Shown: piece by piece, positions 60,166 through 64,000 of the stretch | Position numbering within the stretch: the first letter of the stretch is position 1 | Layout of the letters: every line of letters starts with the position of its first letter | NCBI RefSeq assembly: GCF_021726475.1 | Contig: NZ_JAKJRU010000003.1 | Location: 372,001 to 436,000 of the forward strand | DNA: 64,000 bases | Origin: Pseudomonas oligotrophica | GTDB taxonomy: Bacteria > Pseudomonadota > Gammaproteobacteria > Pseudomonadales > Pseudomonadaceae | Reading direction: 5' to 3' | Position numbers and translations under genes: made by a program | The notes under the pieces: generated by a model | What the model was told of the DNA's origin: nothing | Database searches by the model: none | What the model saw: the letters and a program-made list of their open reading frames with translations, nothing else

Positions 60166-62145
60166 CTATTCGCCGCGCACCAGCCGGCGGACCAGGAAAC
60201 GGTTCGGGTGGCAGGCCTCGGCGACTTCCCGCGGCAGTGGCAGCGGCTCGTCCTCCAGCCAGGCGGCGAGCAGCTCGCCGGATAGCAGCGTGCTGATCAT
60301 CCCGCGCGAGCCGTGGGCGGTGTTGACGTAGAGGCCGTCCTGCCAGGGGCAGGCGACATCCGGCACCTGCCGGGCGTTGCGCGACAGCGCGGCGTAGGCC
60401 TCGAGGAAGCGGCCGGCATCGGCGAGCGGGCCGATCACCGGCAGGTAGTCCGGGCTGGTACAGCGGAAGGCGGCGCGGCCGTCGAGCTGCTCGGGTTGCT
60501 GCGCCGAGGCCTGCAGGCGCTCCTCGAGGTCGGCGGAAATACCGGCCAGCAGTTCCAGGTTCGAGCGGTGTTCCTCGGCGCTGAGCTGGGTGTCGGCGCG
60601 CTTGAAGTTGAAGCTGGCGCCGAGGGTGTGCTGGCCGTCGCGTACCGGCGCCACGTAGCCCTTGGCGCAGAGCACCGTGCGCAGGGCCTGGCTGGCATCG
60701 CTGGCCGGCAGCGCGGTGATCTGCCCGCGGATGCGCTTGAGCGGCAGCCAGGCGCTCTGCTCGAAGCCGGCGCTGTCCGCCGCGCCGGCAATCACCACCA
60801 CCGGCGCGGTGGCGATGACCTCGCCCTCGGCCAGCGCCTGCCACTGCCCGCCCTCGTGCACCAGCGAGAGCACCGCCTGGTGGCGGCGCAGCTCGATGTT
60901 CGGCTGCGCCAGCAGGTACCGGCATACCGCCGGTGGATGCGCCCAGCCGGCGTCGGGGTAGAACAGCCCGCCGTCGGCCAGGCCGATGCCGGCCAGTTGC
61001 TCGGCCTCAGCGCGGCCGACCGGGCGGACCAGCTCCGCGGGGAAGGCACCGGCGAGCTCGGCCTGGCGCTCGCGTTCCTTGTCGTCGTAGGCCAGTTGCA
61101 GCACGCCGCAGGCATCCCAGTCGCGGCCGCGCTGCAGGCGTTCGAGCAGGCGTCGCGTATAGCCGAAGCCGCCGACCACCAGCCGCGACAGCGCCGTGCC
61201 GTGGGCCGAGAGCTTGAGGTAGAGCACGCCCTGGGGGTTGCCCGAACCCTCCTGCGCCGCCTCGGCATGCCGCTCCAGCAGCGTGACCTGCCAGCCGCGG
61301 GCCGCCAGGCTGGCCGCGCTGGCGCAGCCGGCCAGGCCGGCGCCGATGACCAGCGCGCGCCGTTCGCGGGACGCCTGGCCCGGGCGCGCGAACCACGGCT
61401 TGGGCGCGATGCCGCCCTGGCCGAGGAAACGGCCGCGCAGGATCTCGCGCTTGTGGCCGAAGCCCGGCGCGCGCTGCATGTCGAAGCCGGCCTCGGCCAG
61501 CCCGCGGCGCACGAACCCGGCGCTGGTGAAGGTGCCCAGGGTGGCGCCGGGCGCCGACAGCCGGGCCAGCTCGGCGAACAGCGCCGGCTGCCACATATCC
61601 GGGTTCTTCGCCGGGGCGAAGCCGTCGAGGAACCAGGCATCGACCCGCGCATCCAGCGCCGGCAGCCCGTCCAGCACGTCGCCCACCAGCAGGGTCAGGC
61701 TGACCCGGCCGGCGGCGAAGGTGAGGCGCTGGAAGCCTGGGTGGATCGCCAGGTACTGGCTGCGCAGCTCGCTGGCCAGCGGTTCGAGTTCAGGCCACAG
61801 GGCCAGCGCGCGTTGCAGGTCCGCGGCGCTCAGCGGGTGCTTCTCGACGCTGACGAAATGCAGGCGGGCACTGGCCGGGGCCTGGCGCTCGAACAGCTGC
61901 CAGGCGCAGAGGAAGTTGAGCCCGGTGCCGAAGCCGGTCTCGCCGATGGTGAAGGCCTGGCCGGGGGCGAGGGCGGCGAAGCGCTCGGCCAGCGCGTTCT
62001 GCGCGAGGAACACGTGCTCGGTCTCGGCCAGGCCGCTGGCACGCGAGAAATACACATCGCCGTACTGGCGCGATTGCGGCTGGCCGCTGGCGTCCCAGTC
62101 GAGTTCGGCCGGCTGGAAGCGGGGCGGGGTGGGCTGGTCCTGCAT
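60166..62145 (-). CDS. mnmC: tRNA 5-methylaminomethyl-2-thiouridine biosynthesis bifunctional protein MnmC
   Basis: A 659-residue fusion completing the wobble modification mnm5s2U34. N-terminal SAM methyltransferase (about 1-240: FTIGETGFGTGLNFLCAWQLF, VDAWFLDGFAPAKNPDMW) and C-terminal FAD-dependent oxidase (about 255-640: ALVIGAGLAGCASAASLAARGWQVTLLERH, and the terminal TAHGSRGMISTLLSGELLAAWL). ATG 62145 with AGGA eight bases upstream. Length and both motifs are normal. 31 bases after gacS on the same strand. Confidence 0.95.
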   Translation of the reverse strand: MQDQPTPPRFQPAELDWDASGQPQSRQYGDVYFSRASGLAETEHVFLAQNALAERFAALAPGQAFTIGETGFGTGLNFLCAWQLFERQAPASARLHFVSVEKHPLSAADLQRALALWPELEPLASELRSQYLAIHPGFQRLTFAAGRVSLTLLVGDVLDGLPALDARVDAWFLDGFAPAKNPDMWQPALFAELARLSAPGATLGTFTSAGFVRRGLAEAGFDMQRAPGFGHKREILRGRFLGQGGIAPKPWFARPGQASRERRALVIGAGLAGCASAASLAARGWQVTLLERHAEAAQEGSGNPQGVLYLKLSAHGTALSRLVVGGFGYTRRLLERLQRGRDWDACGVLQLAYDDKERERQAELAGAFPAELVRPVGRAEAEQLAGIGLADGGLFYPDAGWAHPPAVCRYLLAQPNIELRRHQAVLSLVHEGGQWQALAEGEVIATAPVVVIAGAADSAGFEQSAWLPLKRIRGQITALPASDASQALRTVLCAKGYVAPVRDGQHTLGASFNFKRADTQLSAEEHRSNLELLAGISADLEERLQASAQQPEQLDGRAAFRCTSPDYLPVIGPLADAGRFLEAYAALSRNARQVPDVACPWQDGLYVNTAHGSRGMISTLLSGELLAAWLEDEPLPLPREVAEACHPNRFLVRRLVRGE

Positions 62146-62176
62146 GAATCGTCCTGTGGCGGCGCCTGCCGCGCGG

Positions 62177-64000
62177 TCAGGAGGCGCGGTGCGCCTCGCG
62201 TTGAAGTCGTTCGATGGCCGCATCGAGGGCATCCAGTGCGGCCTCGGCGGTCGGGTCCTGCTGCTTGAGCAGCGTCTCGGCCTGCATGCAGGCCTGGCGT
62301 AGCTGCGGCACGCCGCAATAGCGCGTGGCCCCGTGCAGGCGGTGCACGCGGTCGACCTGCGCGCGCCGGTCGCCGGCCTGGCGCGCCTCGCGGATGGCGA
62401 AGCGCTCGCTGTCCAGCGAACCGAGCAGCATGCTCAGCATCTCGGCGGCCAGGTCCGCCTTGCCGGCGGCCAGGCGCAGGCCCTCGTGCTCATCGATCAC
62501 CGCCAGCTCGCGCGGCGCGGCCAGGCTGCCGGCGCCTTCCGCCGCTTCCACCTGCGGCGGCGCCTGGCGCAGGCCGAGCCCGGTCCACTTGAGGATGACC
62601 TGGGCCAGCTGGCGTTCGCTGATCGGCTTGGTCAGGTAGTCGTCGAGGCCGGACTGCAGCAGCGCGCGCTTCTCGTTGGCCAGGGCGTGGGCGGTCAGCG
62701 CGATCACCGGCAGCGGCGTGCGGCCGACCTGGCTTTCCCACTGGCGCAGCGCTTCGGTGGTCTGGCGGCCATCCATGCCGGGCATCTGCACGTCCATCAG
62801 CACCAGGTCGAAGTCCTGCTCCTTCACCGCGGCCAGGGCATCGGGGCCATTGTCCACCGCCACCACGGCGGCGCCCATGTCGCTGAGCAAGGTCTCGACC
62901 AAGAGCAGGTTGGCCGGGTTGTCGTCGACGCAGAGCAGCCGTGGCTGGCGATGCACCGGCGCGGGTAGCGGCACGCTCGGCGGCTGCTGCGGGCGCAGCA
63001 GCTCGACCAGCACCCGTTGCAGCTTGCGCATGCGCGCCGGCTTGGCCTGCAGGCGGGTGTGGCTGAAGACATCCGGCAGCGCGTCCTGGTAGGCCGCCTG
63101 GTCGACCGTCGGGCAGAGCACGACCGGGTGGCAGCCGAGCGCCTCGAAGGCCTCGATGCGCTCGGCCAGCGCCGCCGGACCGAGATCGTGGGCGCTGACC
63201 CCCAGCACCGCCAGCTCTATCGGCCGGCCGGCGGCCTGGTCGGCGGCGACCCCGGCGAGCATGCGCTGCAGGCTGTCGAACGGCTGCACCTGCAGGCCGC
63301 AGCCCTCGAGCTGGTGCTGCAGCGCCTGGCGCGCCAGCGAATGCTCCTCGAACAGCCCGACGCGGATGTCGCGCAGCGCCGCTGGCGGCTGGTCCTCGAT
63401 GTCCTCGCGGGCCTTGGGCAGGCTCAGGCTGATCCAGAATTCCGAGCCCTCGTCGGGGATGCTGTCGACGCCGATCTCGCCGCCCATCTGCTCGATCAGG
63501 CGCTTGGAGATGACCAGCCCGAGGCCGGTGCCGCCGGGCTGGCGCGACAGCGAGTTGTCGGCCTGGCTGAAGGCCTGGAACAGTGCGCGCAGATCCTGCT
63601 CGGTGAGGCCGATTCCGGTGTCCTGCACGCTGATGCGCAGCTGCGCGCGCTCGGCGGTCTCGTCCTCGACCATGGCGCGCACCACGATGGTGCCTTCGTT
63701 GGTGAACTTGATGGCGTTGCTGACCAGGTTGGTCAGCACCTGCTTGAGCCGCTGCGGGTCGCCGATCAGCGACAGCGGCGTGTCCTGGTAGACCAGGCTG
63801 ATCAGCTCCAGCTGCTTGGTGTGCGCCGAGGGCGCGAGGATGGTCAGGGTGTCCTCGATCAGGTCGCGCAGGTTGAACGGCACGCTGTCGAGCACCAGCT
63901 TGCCGGCCTCGATCTTCGAGAAGTCGAGGATCTCGTTGATGATGCCGAGCAGGTTGTCGGCGGATTTCTCGATGGTCGCCAGGTAGTCCTGCTGGCGCGG
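62177..64000 (-). CDS. gacS: GacS/BarA-type hybrid sensor kinase, C-terminal part (start outside window)
   Basis: The frame runs off the right edge; about 607 residues are seen. In order: the end of HisKA (SADNLLGIINEILDFSKIEAGKL; the phospho-His lies outside), HATPase (NLVSNAIKFTNEG, DTGIGL, QPGGTGLGLVISKRL), a degenerate receiver-like region (RVGLFEEHSLARQALQHQLEGCGL), a true receiver (LLCVDDNPANLLLVE, LVLMDVQMPGMDG, LTKPI) and an HPt with VHRLHGATRYCGVPQLR, the GacS-type histidine motif. It signals through GacA to the small RNAs that titrate RsmA, whose gene is at 6995-7180 in this window. Confidence 0.93.
   Translation of the reverse strand, partial: PRQQDYLATIEKSADNLLGIINEILDFSKIEAGKLVLDSVPFNLRDLIEDTLTILAPSAHTKQLELISLVYQDTPLSLIGDPQRLKQVLTNLVSNAIKFTNEGTIVVRAMVEDETAERAQLRISVQDTGIGLTEQDLRALFQAFSQADNSLSRQPGGTGLGLVISKRLIEQMGGEIGVDSIPDEGSEFWISLSLPKAREDIEDQPPAALRDIRVGLFEEHSLARQALQHQLEGCGLQVQPFDSLQRMLAGVAADQAAGRPIELAVLGVSAHDLGPAALAERIEAFEALGCHPVVLCPTVDQAAYQDALPDVFSHTRLQAKPARMRKLQRVLVELLRPQQPPSVPLPAPVHRQPRLLCVDDNPANLLLVETLLSDMGAAVVAVDNGPDALAAVKEQDFDLVLMDVQMPGMDGRQTTEALRQWESQVGRTPLPVIALTAHALANEKRALLQSGLDDYLTKPISERQLAQVILKWTGLGLRQAPPQVEAAEGAGSLAAPRELAVIDEHEGLRLAAGKADLAAEMLSMLLGSLDSERFAIREARQAGDRRAQVDRVHRLHGATRYCGVPQLRQACMQAETLLKQQDPTAEAALDALDAAIERLQREAHRAS

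Overview
This is a GC-rich, densely packed gammaproteobacterial chromosome segment from the Pseudomonas group (Pseudomonas sensu lato). The evidence is a near-textbook RsmA/CsrA, an AmrZ-type ribbon-helix-helix regulator, a GacS-type tripartite kinase, the flgZ-flgN-flgM / flgA / cheV / cheR arrangement, sigma-54 promoters in front of flgB and flgF, minCDE next to an LpxL-type acyltransferase, the DUF485-ActP pair, and the N-acetylglutaminylglutamine amide (NAGGN) osmolyte cluster. I see no insertion sequence, phage, integron or CRISPR array; nearly everything looks like core or lineage-typical genome.

Layout. 1-10 kb: tail of ycgL, a Met/Gly-rich exported protein, ycgN, an exported HELVH zinc-peptidase-like protein, alaS, lysC (with a likely internal beta-subunit start), rsmA/csrA, a tRNA-Ser/tRNA-Arg/tRNA-Arg cluster, a DUF4124 protein and mgtE. 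10-11.3 kb: amrZ, two very small membrane proteins, tRNA-Arg(CCU). 11.3-27 kb: one uninterrupted flagellar and chemotaxis region: flgZ-flgN-flgM leftward from a sigma-28-type promoter, flgA leftward, then cheV, cheR, flgBCDE and flgFGHIJKL rightward, the two long operons each preceded by a clear sigma-54 -24/-12 element.

27-46 kb: a ComEA-like helix-hairpin-helix protein, an intergenic cluster of DnaA-box-like sequences, a YkvA-like protein, three overlapping genes (XRE regulator, unknown, Sel1 repeat), an EAL-CBS-GGDDF protein, the AlgO/Prc protease, a quinone oxidoreductase, aminopeptidase ApeB, RluA, MinE/MinD/MinC, an LpxL-type acyltransferase, an MlaA-like protein without a lipobox coupled to an alpha/beta hydrolase, a GH17 glucan enzyme, and the DUF485-ActP acetate uptake pair. 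46-64 kb: SDR, a CynX/NimT-type transporter, an unknown, then yheU, a 7TMR-DISM hybrid kinase and the NAGGN genes (M42 peptidase, GNAT/ATP-grasp synthetase, AsnO-type amidotransferase) facing a divergent MarR regulator, followed by a LysR regulator, a DUF1127 protein, a TauE/SafE permease, a c-heme DUF3365 protein, mnmC and the 3' part of gacS.

How it works together. Several themes recur. Motility: hook, rod, rings and junction genes, with FlgM/sigma-28 checkpoint control and FlgZ as the c-di-GMP-responsive brake. Sessile/motile switching: RsmA and GacS, the two ends of the Gac/Rsm cascade, plus AmrZ, an EAL/GGDEF protein and AlgO. Envelope: LpxL, MlaA-like, GH17, MinCDE. Osmotic stress: the NAGGN cluster with its own sensor kinase. 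No wholly unknown system stands out; the most rewarding items are non-coding or fine-scale: the lysC internal start, the DnaA-box cluster, candidate operators next to the MarR and LysR genes, and a sigma-54 element that would make flgA almost leaderless.
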